The notes beneath the pieces are model-generated. The model did not search any database. It worked only from the letters and a program-made list of their open reading frames with translations, and was not told where the DNA came from. A DNA stretch of 64,000 bases from Paraoerskovia marina DSM 21750 (GTDB lineage Bacteria > Actinomycetota > Actinomycetes > Actinomycetales > Cellulomonadaceae). The stretch is taken from the NCBI RefSeq assembly GCF_000701465.1, contig NZ_JNIY01000003.1:1178001-1242000 (forward strand), written 5' to 3'. The stretch's first letter is position 1. The number at the start of each line of letters is the position of its first letter. A program made the position numbers and the translations under genes. This document shows, piece by piece, positions 1 through 9,086 of this stretch.

Positions 1-302
1 GGTGGAGCACCCGTGCCGCCGCCGACCTGGACCGCGCCGTCACCCTGGGCGACGCACCCGACCTGCTTCTCGTCTCGTCCGTCGACGCCGCCGGACTCGT
101 CCACGCGTTCGAAGGGCTCGTCGGCTCCCACGGCGGGCTCGGCGGAGCCCAGAACGACGCCCTGCTGATCCGTCCGGTCGGCCTGGAGGTCCCCGACACG
201 CTCCTCGAGGCGGTGGACGGTCGTCGGATGCTCGTCGGGGCGGAGAGCGTGCACGAGAGGCTCGTCGCCTGGCAGGTCGAGCTCGGGCTGCGACCACGAT
301 GA
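1..302 (+). CDS. C-terminal end of a probable alkaline-phosphatase-fold membrane phosphodiesterase (phage-holin-family annotation), partial
   Basis: The frame read from base 3 is open to the TGA at 300-302 and gives about 99 residues; the start lies outside the window. The visible part contains the phrases DAPDLLLVSS and GLVGSHGGLGG, followed by LVGAESVHERLVAWQ near the end. I associate this tail with actinobacterial membrane proteins that carry a type I phosphodiesterase / alkaline-phosphatase-like domain and are often named phage holin family protein. That link is from memory of the family, and no catalytic metal site is visible in this fragment. Its TGA overlaps the ATG of the next gene (ATGA), so the two are probably co-translated. 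Confidence 0.45.
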   Translation, partial: WSTRAAADLDRAVTLGDAPDLLLVSSVDAAGLVHAFEGLVGSHGGLGGAQNDALLIRPVGLEVPDTLLEAVDGRRMLVGAESVHERLVAWQVELGLRPR

Positions 303-1081
303 CCCTGGACGTGACGTGGCTCGGCCACTCGACGGTCGTGATCGACGTCGCCGGCGTCCGGCTGGTGACCGACCCGCTGCTCGGCCGCCACGCCGGGGTT
401 CTCCGCCGCCGCGCCCGGCCGCCGGCCGCCACCGCGACGGCGGGTGCCGACGTGGTGCTGCTGTCGCACCTGCACCACGATCACGCCGAGGTCGCGTCCC
501 TCCGGGCCCTGCATCCCGCCCCGGTCGTCGTCGACCGGCTCAACGCGCCGTGGTTGAGGAAGAAGGGGCTCGACCCCCGGGGCCTCGACGTCGGGCAGTG
601 GTACGACGTCGGACCCGGCGTCCAGGTCTGCCTCGTGCCCGCGGTCCACGGGGACCGGCCCATGCCCCACCGGCCGAACGCCGCCAACGGTCACCTGGTG
701 AGGTTGTCGAGTCCTGCCGAGTCGTCCGTGCGGACGATCTGGGCCGCGGGGGACACCGAGCTGTGCCCCGAGCTGGACCGGGTCGCCGACCTCGCCGGGG
801 GAGCGGTGGACGTCGCGCTCGTCCCCGTCTCGGGCTGGGGTCCGCGGCTCTCGGGCGGGCACATGGGACCGGTCGACGCCGCGCGGGCCTGTGCGCAGGT
901 CGGGGCGCGGGTGGCCGTCCCGGTCCACTGGGGGACGTTGCACGCGCCGTTCGTGGGGCAGTTCCCGCGCGGGTGGATGGACCTGCCGGGTGTCGCCTTC
1001 GGCGTGGCGCTCGCGGAGCACGCGCCGGGCTGTGAGCCGGTGGTGCTGACGCCGGGGCAGACCTGGCGACACGGCGGGTGA
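299..1081 (+). CDS. MBL-fold metal-dependent hydrolase, UlaG-like
   Basis: The product is a 260-residue cytoplasmic protein of the metallo-beta-lactamase fold. The N-terminus has the WLGHSTVVIDVAG and LVTDPLLG strands typical of the L-ascorbate-6-phosphate lactonase-like (UlaG) branch. The metal-binding motif HxHxDH is at residues 57-62 (SHLHHDH), and later ligands are likely in GDTEL, GGHMGP and PVHWGT. The substrate cannot be read from the sequence. The ATG overlaps the upstream stop codon as ATGA. A long open frame continues upstream of this ATG in the same phase, but that stretch is the neighbouring gene read out of frame. Confidence 0.75.
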   Translation: MTLDVTWLGHSTVVIDVAGVRLVTDPLLGRHAGVLRRRARPPAATATAGADVVLLSHLHHDHAEVASLRALHPAPVVVDRLNAPWLRKKGLDPRGLDVGQWYDVGPGVQVCLVPAVHGDRPMPHRPNAANGHLVRLSSPAESSVRTIWAAGDTELCPELDRVADLAGGAVDVALVPVSGWGPRLSGGHMGPVDAARACAQVGARVAVPVHWGTLHAPFVGQFPRGWMDLPGVAFGVALAEHAPGCEPVVLTPGQTWRHGG

Positions 1082-1095
1082 GCCGGTCCCTGCGG

Positions 1096-1118
1096 TCGAA
1101 CACCTGTTCGGTTACAGT
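1096..1118 (+). promoter_or_regulatory. SOS box and -10 element of the recA promoter
   Basis: A perfect actinobacterial LexA operator, GAAC-ACCT-GTTC, lies at 1098-1109, flanked by TC and GG. TACAGT at 1113-1118 fits a -10 hexamer, so LexA bound at the box would cover the -35 to -10 region. The distance to the recA start is about 150 nt, so the leader is long. This box belongs to the same regulon as the two boxes near lexA in this window. Confidence 0.8.
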
Positions 1119-1261
1119 TGTGCACAGCACCCAAGACGCTGGTCCGTCCACACGACGCGGCGACCGTCACCGGCTCTGTCGGTGGCGCCGCGTACGGTCG
1201 TTCCCGACGCACAGCACAACCCGTCGGCACCCCTGGTGCCCTGAAGTGAAGGTGAACCACG

Positions 1262-2362
<1,101 letters not shown>

Positions 2363-2475
2363 GTCCTGGACGACGGCCCGACGGGCGTGGCAAGACGCCG
2401 CGCCCGTCGATCGCCGAGCGCCTCGAGACCGGGGACCTGAGTCGTGAGGAGGCGACCGAGCAGGCTCGTGAGTAC

Positions 2476-2952
2476 GTGCTGAGGTCGCTGACAGGGGCAC
2501 CGCGCAGCCGAGCCCAGCTGACCCAGGCTCTCGGGCGGCGCGGGTACCCCGAGGAGCTCGTCGAGCCTCTGCTCGACCGGATGGAGGAGGTCGGCCTCGT
2601 CGACGACGCCGCCTACGCGGACTCGCTCGTCCGGACACGGTACGCCGAACGCGGCCTGTCGCGGCGCGCGCTGGCCGAAGAGCTGCGCCGCAAGGGGATC
2701 GACGACGATCTCGCCGCCGACGCGCTCGGTCAGGTCGACGACGACGACGAACGAGCCGCCGCCGCGGATCTCGTGCGTCGACGACTCGCCCGGACACGGG
2801 GTCTTGACCGGGACGTGCGTGTGCGTCGCACCGTGGCCGCGCTCGGCCGCAAGGGCTACGGCCCCGGTCTCGCGTTCGAGCTCGTACGTTCCGAGCTCGA
2901 GACCGAGGCGGACGAGCTCGACGGCCAGGGCGTCGACGACGCGGGCAACTGA
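2476..2952 (+). CDS. recX: Regulatory protein RecX (start uncertain, probably further upstream)
   Basis: RecX binds RecA filaments and limits their growth. The residues from the GTG at 2476 (158 aa) show the three-repeat helical RecX pattern, with GYPEELVEPLLDRMEEVGLVDD, RGLSRRALAEELRRKGIDDD and a third repeat near LGRKGYGPGLAFELV. Family members normally have a helix like EQAREYVLRSLTG, and here that helix starts before the GTG. The frame is open and coding-like back into recA but has no ATG, GTG or TTG. A CTG at 2359, overlapping the recA stop, or another non-standard codon may be the true start. Translation coupled to recA is likely. Confidence 0.85.
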   Translation: MLRSLTGAPRSRAQLTQALGRRGYPEELVEPLLDRMEEVGLVDDAAYADSLVRTRYAERGLSRRALAEELRRKGIDDDLAADALGQVDDDDERAAAADLVRRRLARTRGLDRDVRVRRTVAALGRKGYGPGLAFELVRSELETEADELDGQGVDDAGN

Positions 2953-2974
2953 CCGCGCGCCCCTGTCGCCCTGG

Positions 2975-3010
2975 CCGAGAGTCTGCTACTTGCCCCGAGA
3001 GTCTGCTACT
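2975..3010. repeat. 16-bp direct repeat at the recX/gluD junction
   Basis: CCGAGAGTCTGCTACT occurs at 2975-2990 and again at 2995-3010, separated by four bases. The second copy contains the stop codon of the minus-strand permease gene (3006-3008). It looks like a small local duplication at the convergent junction. No hairpin terminator is evident in these 53 bases. Confidence 0.8.
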
Positions 3011-3902
3011 CGTCGAGCATGACGCCGGGTTGCTTGCTGGCCGGCGTCGGTGAACCGCCCCCGGAGGGTGTGTTCCGGGCCTTCTTCTTCGTCTTGCCAC
3101 CCGCGCCCAGTCGGCGTTCGACGACGACCGCCGTCCGCGAGAGCGTGATGTTCACCGTCAGGTAGATGGCCAGAACCGCGACGAAGAGCGGCAGGCGGTA
3201 CTCGTCGCCGAAGAAGCTGTAGTTCAGCTGCATGGTCCGCAGGAGCTCGCGATACCCGACGATGAAGCCGAGCGACGTGTCCTTCAGCAGGACGACGAAC
3301 TGGCTGATCAGCGACGGCAGCATCAACCTGACCACCTGTGGCAGCTGGATCAGGCGCAGCGTCTGACCGCGCGTCAGGCCGATCGCCGTCCCTGCCTCGA
3401 CCTGGCCGCGGGGAAGCGCCGCCTGACCCGCCCGGAGGATCTCCGCGACGATCGCGGCGTTGTACAGCGCGAGCCCGAAGACGACCGCCCAGTAGGCGGA
3501 GAGCCCGAACGCGAGCAGTCCGAAGAACATCATGAGCAGCACGGGCATGCCGCGCAGGAACTCGATGACGGCGGTCGCCGGTCCACTGATCCAGCGGGTC
3601 CGTGCGGTGCGGAGGCCCGCCAGGGTGAGGGCCAGGACGAGGGCGAGGGGCGCGGCGACGGCGGCGGCGGACATCGTCTTGCCCAGGGCCTTGAAGAGTG
3701 AGGTCCACACGTCGGACGCGGTCTGGCCCTTGGGTGGGTCGACGAACACGAGCCAGCGGTCGTCGAAGAGCCCGTCGGCAGCCATCTTGGTCGCGAGCCA
3801 GACGAGAGCGCCGAGAGCGACGACCGCGACGGAGATCGACGCGATCCGCTCCAGACGTCGGGTCCGCGGTCCTGGCGCGTCGTAGAGGACGGACGTGCTC
3901 AT
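3006..3902 (-). CDS. Glutamate/polar amino acid ABC transporter permease, GluD-like
   Basis: This is one of two membrane subunits of a polar-amino-acid importer, 298 residues long. It has a basic cytoplasmic N-terminus, a first membrane segment near residues 22-42, and a further set of transmembrane helices. The permease-ATPase coupling loop reads EAGTAIGLTRGQTLRLIQLPQVVR (EAA-type motif). The C-terminus is a Lys-rich tail (GGKTKKKARN). Its ATG lies inside the end of the preceding permease gene with a 4-bp overlap, so the two are translated together and probably form a heterodimer. The gene order A-B-C-D matches the corynebacterial gluABCD glutamate system; the substrate is inferred from that. 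Confidence 0.85.
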   Translation of the reverse strand: MSTSVLYDAPGPRTRRLERIASISVAVVALGALVWLATKMAADGLFDDRWLVFVDPPKGQTASDVWTSLFKALGKTMSAAAVAAPLALVLALTLAGLRTARTRWISGPATAVIEFLRGMPVLLMMFFGLLAFGLSAYWAVVFGLALYNAAIVAEILRAGQAALPRGQVEAGTAIGLTRGQTLRLIQLPQVVRLMLPSLISQFVVLLKDTSLGFIVGYRELLRTMQLNYSFFGDEYRLPLFVAVLAIYLTVNITLSRTAVVVERRLGAGGKTKKKARNTPSGGGSPTPASKQPGVMLDE

Positions 3903-4549
3903 CGGCTGAACACCACCTTGCGCTCGATGAACCCGGCGAGGACGCCGGACGGGATGGTGATCACGAGATAGAAGAACGCGACGCCCAGGAGCATCCAGAT
4001 GACGTCCGCCGGATAGTCGCGCGAGAGCCCTCGGCCGGTCGCGGTGAGCTCGACGACGGCGAACCCTGCGGCGACGGAGGTGTTCTTGGTCAGTGCGATC
4101 AGGACGTTGATCAGCGGTGGGACGACCGACCGCAGGGCCTGGGGCAGGACGACGAGGGTGAGGGTCTGGACGCTGCCGAGCCCGATGGCCCGGGCCGCCT
4201 CTGCCTGGCCGACGCCGACGCTGTTGATCCCGGACCGCACGGCCTCGCAGACGAACGCCGACGTGTACACGGTCAGGGCGATGATCGCGGGCGTCGTGCC
4301 CAGCGGCAGGATGACCCCTGCCGCGGGAAGGATAAAGACGAAGAAGATGAAGACGAGCGTCAGCGGGGTGTTGCGCCCTGCCTCGACGAAGACGGTGCCC
4401 ATGAACCGCAGGGACCGCAACGGCGAGACGCGGAAGGCCGCGAGGAGCGTGCCGAGCACGAGAGAGAGGATGCCGGAGACGACGGCGAGATAGAGGGTCA
4501 TCGTGAAGCCGTCCCAGTACCGGGGGAGGGCCTCAATTACTGAGTCCAT
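3899..4549 (-). CDS. Glutamate/polar amino acid ABC transporter permease, GluC-like
   Basis: This 216-residue His/Glu/Gln-type permease starts MDSVIEALPRYWDGFTMTLY, the usual short periplasm-side lead into the first helix of this family. It has about five hydrophobic segments and the coupling loop AEAARAIGLGSVQTLTLVVLPQALR. The next gene overlaps it by 4 bp. It follows the binding-protein gene after a 95-bp gap that holds a strong stem-loop, so it may be expressed at a lower level than the binding protein. Confidence 0.87.
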   Translation of the reverse strand: MDSVIEALPRYWDGFTMTLYLAVVSGILSLVLGTLLAAFRVSPLRSLRFMGTVFVEAGRNTPLTLVFIFFVFILPAAGVILPLGTTPAIIALTVYTSAFVCEAVRSGINSVGVGQAEAARAIGLGSVQTLTLVVLPQALRSVVPPLINVLIALTKNTSVAAGFAVVELTATGRGLSRDYPADVIWMLLGVAFFYLVITIPSGVLAGFIERKVVFSR

Positions 4550-4566
4550 GGTTCCTGCTTCCGGTC

Positions 4567-4602
4567 AGCGGGCCGGTCGACGTCGTCGTCGACCGGCCCG
4601 CT
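4567..4602 (-). promoter_or_regulatory. Perfect 15-bp stem-loop between gluB-like and gluC-like genes
   Basis: The arms at 4567-4581 and 4588-4602 are exact inverse complements (AGCGGGCCGGTCGAC and its complement) around a 6-nt loop. There is no T-run after it in the transcription direction (minus). A hairpin of this kind inside an ABC operon commonly acts as a partial terminator or an RNA-stabilising barrier that raises binding-protein output relative to the permeases. The role is inferred; the structure is seen directly. Confidence 0.75.
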
Positions 4603-4644
4603 ACCTCGTCGGGGTGTGCTCGTCGTGTGTCGGTGCCGGGCGGC

Positions 4645-5520
4645 TCAGTACCGGTCGACCGCGGGCGGCTCGGCCGTCGGCAGGACGGTGCCGGCCGTCT
4701 CGTCCCAGGCCGCCTGCCAGCGGCCGTCGTCATAGGAGGCCTCGAGCACGTCGTTGATCCAGGAGCGGAACTCGTCGTCGCCCTTCGCGATACCGATCCC
4801 GTAGGGCTCCTCGGTGAACTGGTCGCCGGCGATCTTGAAGTCGTCGGGGCTCTCGTCGACGTAGCCGGCCAGGATCACGTTGTCGGTCGTGACCGCGTCG
4901 ACCTGTCCGTTGCGCAGGGGGTCGAGGCAGTCGGTGTACGCCGCGAACGTCTTGAGCTCGACGTCGGGGTAGTTGTCCTCGATGTTCTTGGCGGGCGTCG
5001 ACCCGTCCACCGAGCAGGCAATCTTGCCGGCGAGGTCCTCGGGCGTGGTGATCGAGTCGTCGTCGGCCCGCACCATCAAGGCCTGACCGGCCGAGTAGTA
5101 CGGTCCGGCGAAGTCGATGACCTCTTTGCGCTCGTCGTTGATCGTGTACGTCGCGACGACCATGTCCACGCGGCCGTCCTGGATGAACGGCTCACGGTTT
5201 TGGGAGACGGTCTCGACCCACTCGATGCCGTCCTCCGAGATGCCGAGCTCTGCGGCGATCATCGTGGCGATCTCGACGTCGAACCCGACGGGGACGCCGT
5301 CGGGGCCCTGGAGGCCGAAGAGCGGCTGGTCGAACTTGGTCCCGATCGTGATCGACCCCGCCTCGGCGAGCTCGGCCATGGTGCTGCCCTCGGCGAAGTC
5401 TCCCGCGGAGACGTCAGCCGGCTCGGACGAGTCCCCGTCGGACGAGTCGTCGGAACATGCTCCGAGCATGAGTGTGGTGGCCGCGGCGATCGCCACCCAG
5501 CCTGCAGTCCGTGTACGCAT
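4645..5520 (-). CDS. Glutamate ABC transporter substrate-binding lipoprotein, GluB-like
   Basis: This 291-residue extracellular solute-binding protein captures the amino acid for the importer. It has a lipoprotein signal with positive residues, a hydrophobic stretch and a lipobox LGAC ending at Cys22, followed by a Ser/Asp-rich linker. The mature part has the SBP family 3 pattern: ITIGTKFDQPLFG, VGFDVEIATMIAAELG, VETVSQNREPFIQDGRVDMVVA, and YGIGIAKGDDEFRSWIND near the end. It sits after the ATPase gene and before the two permease genes of the same operon. Confidence 0.88.
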   Translation of the reverse strand: MRTRTAGWVAIAAATTLMLGACSDDSSDGDSSEPADVSAGDFAEGSTMAELAEAGSITIGTKFDQPLFGLQGPDGVPVGFDVEIATMIAAELGISEDGIEWVETVSQNREPFIQDGRVDMVVATYTINDERKEVIDFAGPYYSAGQALMVRADDDSITTPEDLAGKIACSVDGSTPAKNIEDNYPDVELKTFAAYTDCLDPLRNGQVDAVTTDNVILAGYVDESPDDFKIAGDQFTEEPYGIGIAKGDDEFRSWINDVLEASYDDGRWQAAWDETAGTVLPTAEPPAVDRY

Positions 5521-5557
5521 TGCAGTTCTCCTCGTGTCGTGGTTTTTGTTGGGGTGG

Positions 5558-6313
5558 TCAGTGGGTAAGGATCTTCGAGAGGAAGTCCTGCGCTCGCTCG
5601 CTGCGAGGGTTCGTGAAGAACTCCTCGGGTGTCGCCTCCTCGACGATCTGGCCGTCGGCCATGAAGACGACGCGGTCGGCCGCCTTGCGCGCGAAGCCCA
5701 TTTCGTGGGTCACGACGACCATGGTCATGCCCTCCTTCGCGAGCTGGACCATGACGTCGAGCACCTCGGTGATCATCTCGGGGTCGAGCGCAGAGGTCGG
5801 CTCGTCGAAGAGCATGACCTTGGGGTGCATCGCGAGGGCGCGGGCGATCGCGACGCGTTGCTGCTGGCCGCCCGAGAGCTGTGCGGGCAGCTTGTCGGCC
5901 TGGTTCGCGACACCGACGCGGTCGAGGAGCGCCATCGCCTCCTCGTTGGCGTCGGCGACCTTGAGTCCGCGCACCTTGATCGGGCCGAGAGTCACGTTCT
6001 GCAGGACCGTCTTGTGCGCGAAGAGGTTGAACGACTGGAAGACCATCCCGACGTCGGATCGCAGCTGGGCGAGCGCGCGGCCCTCGGCGGGCAGGTCGAC
6101 GCCGTCGATCCGGATCGTGCCGGAGTCGACGGTCTCCAGACGGTTGATCGCCCGGCAGAGGGTCGACTTCCCGGAGCCCGACGGGCCGATGACGACGAGC
6201 ACCTCCCCGTGCGCCACCTCCAGGTTGATGTCCTGCAGGACGTGGAGCTCGCCGAAGTGCTTGTTCACGTCGTGGAGCTCGACAAGAACGTCGCTGGTTG
6301 ATTCGTCGGTCAT
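5558..6313 (-). CDS. Amino acid ABC transporter ATP-binding protein, GluA-like
   Basis: This 251-residue ATPase is the first gene of the four-gene uptake operon. Walker A is at residues 43-50 (GPSGSGKS), the signature is LSGGQQQR, Walker B is [14 protein letters not shown], and the H-loop is VVTHEMGFA. The sequence is close to polar-amino-acid family members such as GluA/GlnQ. The start codon is 95 bp from the divergent miaB, so the operon promoter should lie in that gap. Confidence 0.92.
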   Translation of the reverse strand: MTDESTSDVLVELHDVNKHFGELHVLQDINLEVAHGEVLVVIGPSGSGKSTLCRAINRLETVDSGTIRIDGVDLPAEGRALAQLRSDVGMVFQSFNLFAHKTVLQNVTLGPIKVRGLKVADANEEAMALLDRVGVANQADKLPAQLSGGQQQRVAIARALAMHPKVMLFDEPTSALDPEMITEVLDVMVQLAKEGMTMVVVTHEMGFARKAADRVVFMADGQIVEEATPEEFFTNPRSERAQDFLSKILTH

Positions 6314-6395
6314 TTCCCGAACGTAGAGGATCGGTGTGTTGTGCGCTACTTCCGCCGGTAACGGTCCGGGAACGATTGCCCGCGGCCGCGCGCCG

Positions 6396-6408
6396 TATCC
6401 TGGTGGGG
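6396..6408 (+). promoter_or_regulatory. Putative leaderless promoter of miaB
   Basis: TATCCT at 6396-6401 fits a -10 hexamer. It is separated from the ATG at 6409 by 7 nt, so transcription would begin at or next to the start codon. No Shine-Dalgarno sequence is needed or obvious. The position also supports this ATG over more upstream starts in the same frame. Confidence 0.5.
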
Positions 6409-8025
6409 ATGTCCACCACCGCTCTGCCGCACGCCGCCGCCCCCCAGCCGACGACCGCCACGCCGCCCCGCACCTACGCCGTGCGCACCCTGGGGTGCCA
6501 GATGAACGTCCACGACTCCGAGCACATGGCCGGGATGCTCGAGAACGCGGGCTATCGGCGCGCGAGCCCGGAGGACGAGGCGGCGAACAAGGCGGACGTC
6601 GTCGTGATCAACACGTGCGCCGTTCGCGAGAACGCCGCGAACAAGCTGTACGGCAACCTCGGGATGCTGGCGTCGGTGAAGGCGGCCCGTCCCGGCATGC
6701 AGATCGCCGTGGGCGGCTGCCTCGCGCAGAAGGACCGCGGGACGATCGTGGAGAAGGCGCCGTGGGTGGACGTCGTCTTCGGCACCCACAACCTCGACGC
6801 CCTGCCGGTGCTGCTCGAACGGGCTCGCCACAACGACGCCGCCCAGGTCGAGATCGCCGAGTCGCTGCAGGTCTTTCCGTCGACGCTGCCGACCCGGAGA
6901 GAGTCCGTCTACGCCGGGTGGGTGTCGATCAGCGTCGGGTGCAACAACACCTGCACGTTCTGCATCGTCCCGCACCTGCGCGGCAAGGAGAGGGACCGCC
7001 GTCCGGGCGAGGTGCTGGCCGAGGTCCAGGCACTCGTCGCCCAGGGCGCCATCGAGGTCACGCTGCTCGGCCAGAACGTGAACAGCTACGGGGTCGAGTT
7101 CGGGGACCGTGGCGCGTTCGCCAAGCTGTTGCGCGCCTGCGGTCAGATCGACGGACTCGAGCGCGTGCGCTTCACGTCCCCGCACCCGGCAGCGTTCACC
7201 GACGACGTCATCGAGGCGATGGCCGAGACGCCCAACGTCATGCCGCAGCTCCACATGCCCCTGCAGTCCGGCTCGGACCGGATCCTGCGGGCGATGCGCC
7301 GGTCGTACCGCAGCGCGAAGTTCCTCGGCATCCTGGACCGGGTCCGCGCGGTGATGCCGGACGCCTCGATCACCACGGACATCATCGTCGGGTTCCCGGG
7401 AGAGACGGACGAGGACTTCGAGGAGACCCTGCGCGTGGTGGAGGCGTCGCGGTTCACGTCGGCGTTCACGTTCCAGTACTCCCCACGTCCGGGGACCCCG
7501 GCGGCGGACCTCGGCGAGCAGGTTCCCAAAGAGGTCGTCCAGGAGCGGTTCGACCGTCTTCTCGCCCTTCAGGAGACGATCTCCGGCCGAGAGTCGGAGC
7601 GGCAGGTCGGACGGACGCTCGAGGTGCTCGTCACGGAGGGCTCCGGCCGCAAGGACGGGACGTCCCACCGCGTGACCGGGCGGGCGGCGGACAACCGGCT
7701 CGTCCACCTCGCCCTGCCGGCCGCGGCGCAGGACCTCGCCGAGGGGTTCGGCGGCGCCGACGACCCGCGCCTGGCTGACGTCGTCGACCCCCGGCTGCCG
7801 CGTCCGGGCGACGTCGTGACGGTCGAGGTGACCCGGTCCGCGCCGTACCACCTGATCGCCGACTCCGCCGTCGCCGGCGGCACCTTCGACGTCCGACGGA
7901 CTGCCTCGGGTGATGCCTGGGTCGCCCGCGAGCGTGCGCGTCTGCGTGGCGAGGACGACCACGGGCACGGCGCTCCGGCGGCGCCCGGTCCGGTCGTGCT
8001 CGGCCTCCCGACGCTGCGGCCGTAG
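6409..8025 (+). CDS. miaB: tRNA (N6-isopentenyl adenosine(37)-C2)-methylthiotransferase MiaB
   Basis: MiaB adds a methylthio group to i6A37 in tRNAs, after MiaA has made i6A37. The 538-residue protein has the N-terminal UPF0004 cluster cysteines at 30, 70 and 104 ([22 protein letters not shown]). The radical-SAM cluster motif CxxxCxxC is at residues 178-185 (GCNNTCTFC). GQNVNSYG and the [13 protein letters not shown] segment follow, and a TRAM-like RNA-binding domain lies near the C-terminus. miaA is nearby, downstream on the same strand. The protein has an Ala/Pro/Thr-rich N-terminal extension of about 20 residues. Confidence 0.96.
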   Translation: MSTTALPHAAAPQPTTATPPRTYAVRTLGCQMNVHDSEHMAGMLENAGYRRASPEDEAANKADVVVINTCAVRENAANKLYGNLGMLASVKAARPGMQIAVGGCLAQKDRGTIVEKAPWVDVVFGTHNLDALPVLLERARHNDAAQVEIAESLQVFPSTLPTRRESVYAGWVSISVGCNNTCTFCIVPHLRGKERDRRPGEVLAEVQALVAQGAIEVTLLGQNVNSYGVEFGDRGAFAKLLRACGQIDGLERVRFTSPHPAAFTDDVIEAMAETPNVMPQLHMPLQSGSDRILRAMRRSYRSAKFLGILDRVRAVMPDASITTDIIVGFPGETDEDFEETLRVVEASRFTSAFTFQYSPRPGTPAADLGEQVPKEVVQERFDRLLALQETISGRESERQVGRTLEVLVTEGSGRKDGTSHRVTGRAADNRLVHLALPAAAQDLAEGFGGADDPRLADVVDPRLPRPGDVVTVEVTRSAPYHLIADSAVAGGTFDVRRTASGDAWVARERARLRGEDDHGHGAPAAPGPVVLGLPTLRP

Positions 8026-8037
8026 TCCCGCGGCGGG

Positions 8038-8496
8038 CTACTCGACGCGCACGAGCGAGTCGAGCGCCTCGAAGAGCGCCAGGCAGCCGGCCACCCCGGT
8101 GCGAATCGCGTGCGCGAGCTGGGCGTCGGTCGCTCCGAGCTCGAAGGGCGTCGACACCTCGCCGTAGACCAGGAGAACCCCCTGCTCCTCGCGAGCGTGG
8201 GCCGCAGGCCACAGGCCGTCGCGGTTCCAGTCGTTCAGCACCTGGACGAGCGCGTCGTGGTGCTCCACGGGCGTGGTCCGCGCGGCTCGACCCCGCACCT
8301 GCAGCAGCCCACGTTCGTCCCCGAGGAGGAGGAACCAGAGCCGGTGCCCGTCCCAGGTCCCGGTCAGCACGCCGTCGCCACCCACCCTGAACGCATAGCC
8401 CTGGCGGGTCAGCTCGTCCGCGACCCGACGGGGCGTGACAGGGGCCGGTGCCTCGGTGGCCACGCCCGGACGTCGTCGCCGCCCCCACAGCCTCAC
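8038..8496 (-). CDS. YbjN domain-containing protein (second of a pair)
   Basis: The product is 152 residues. It begins with a basic RLWGRRRRPG stretch, followed by a YbjN-like fold: strands around YAFRVGGDGVLTGTWDGHRLWFLLLG, the VLNDWNRDGLWPAA helix motif, and GEVSTPFELGATDAQLAHAIRTGVAGCLALFEALD. YbjN proteins resemble secretion chaperones, but their role in Actinobacteria is not established. The GTG start overlaps the stop of the upstream paralogue (GTGA at 8493-8496). The gene converges with miaB, with only 12 bases between them and no room for a separate terminator. Confidence 0.75.
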   Translation of the reverse strand: MRLWGRRRRPGVATEAPAPVTPRRVADELTRQGYAFRVGGDGVLTGTWDGHRLWFLLLGDERGLLQVRGRAARTTPVEHHDALVQVLNDWNRDGLWPAAHAREEQGVLLVYGEVSTPFELGATDAQLAHAIRTGVAGCLALFEALDSLVRVE

Positions 8497-9035
8497 GGCG
8501 CCTCCGCGATCGGGTCCGGATAGGTCCCGTCGACGGCGTCGAAGAACGCCACGGTGCTCCCGATCGCCGTGCGCAGCAGGTGGTCCAGCTGCGCCTCGCT
8601 CACTCCGGTCTCGACGTCGATGCTCACGCGGCCGCCGAGCAGGACCTCGCCGTCGTCGTCGACCCGGACCGAGGCGGTCGGCCAGACGCGCTCCGCGTTC
8701 CACGCGTTGCACAGCCGCCAGAACTCGGTCAGGCGGTCGATCGTCGGTGTCCGCGGCCAGTCGGCCCGCAGGTCGAGGATCTCCGTGTCCGCGCCGATCG
8801 CACGGACCGTGAACTCTCGACCTCGCCACGACCACACCAGGTCGTCCTCGACGTCCCGCGCCGCGTTGATCCCCAGGTGGAGCAGGCGCGCGTGCAGACG
8901 GTCGACGTCGAGCGGGCGGAGACGGTCGTTCCCGGCGTCCGGGAGACGACCGAGCTCTCGCACGAGGACGTCCTCGACCGCGGATCGAAGACCTGCGTCG
9001 TCCGGGGTGCGGCGACGGCCGCCGAATAGCCTCAC
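8493..9035 (-). CDS. YbjN domain-containing protein (first of a pair)
   Basis: This 180-residue paralogue of the adjacent gene shares the basic start RLFGGRRR and the same core pattern: WSWRGREFTVRAIG, FWRLCNAWNAERVWPTAS, and GRVSIDVETGVSEAQLDHLLRTAIGSTVAFFDAVD. Compared with its partner it has an extra N-terminal helical segment (about residues 10-50). The GTG at 9035 is chosen because the minus strand has TACGCT six bases upstream, a likely leaderless -10, and because the residues upstream look non-coding. The pair is probably one transcription unit whose products may form a heterodimer; that is inference. Confidence 0.75.
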   Translation of the reverse strand: MRLFGGRRRTPDDAGLRSAVEDVLVRELGRLPDAGNDRLRPLDVDRLHARLLHLGINAARDVEDDLVWSWRGREFTVRAIGADTEILDLRADWPRTPTIDRLTEFWRLCNAWNAERVWPTASVRVDDDGEVLLGGRVSIDVETGVSEAQLDHLLRTAIGSTVAFFDAVDGTYPDPIAEAP

Positions 9036-9086
9036 GTGGTCAGCGTACGCCGCACCGGCGGATTGCGTCCGGGTACCGTTGCGCAC
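9036..9086. promoter_or_regulatory. Overlapping divergent leaderless-type promoters
   Basis: This 51-bp gap separates two divergent genes. On the minus strand TACGCT (bases 9042-9047) sits 6 nt before the GTG at 9035. On the plus strand TACCGT (9074-9079) sits 7 nt before the GTG at 9087. The two predicted start sites would be about 52 bp apart, so RNA polymerases would compete for the same short stretch. Confidence 0.4.

Noticed and set aside
1-302. Prophage remnant suggested by the phage-holin family name of the first gene
   Set aside because: No integrase, capsid or attachment site is near; the family name is historical and such genes are part of the core genome of many Actinobacteria.
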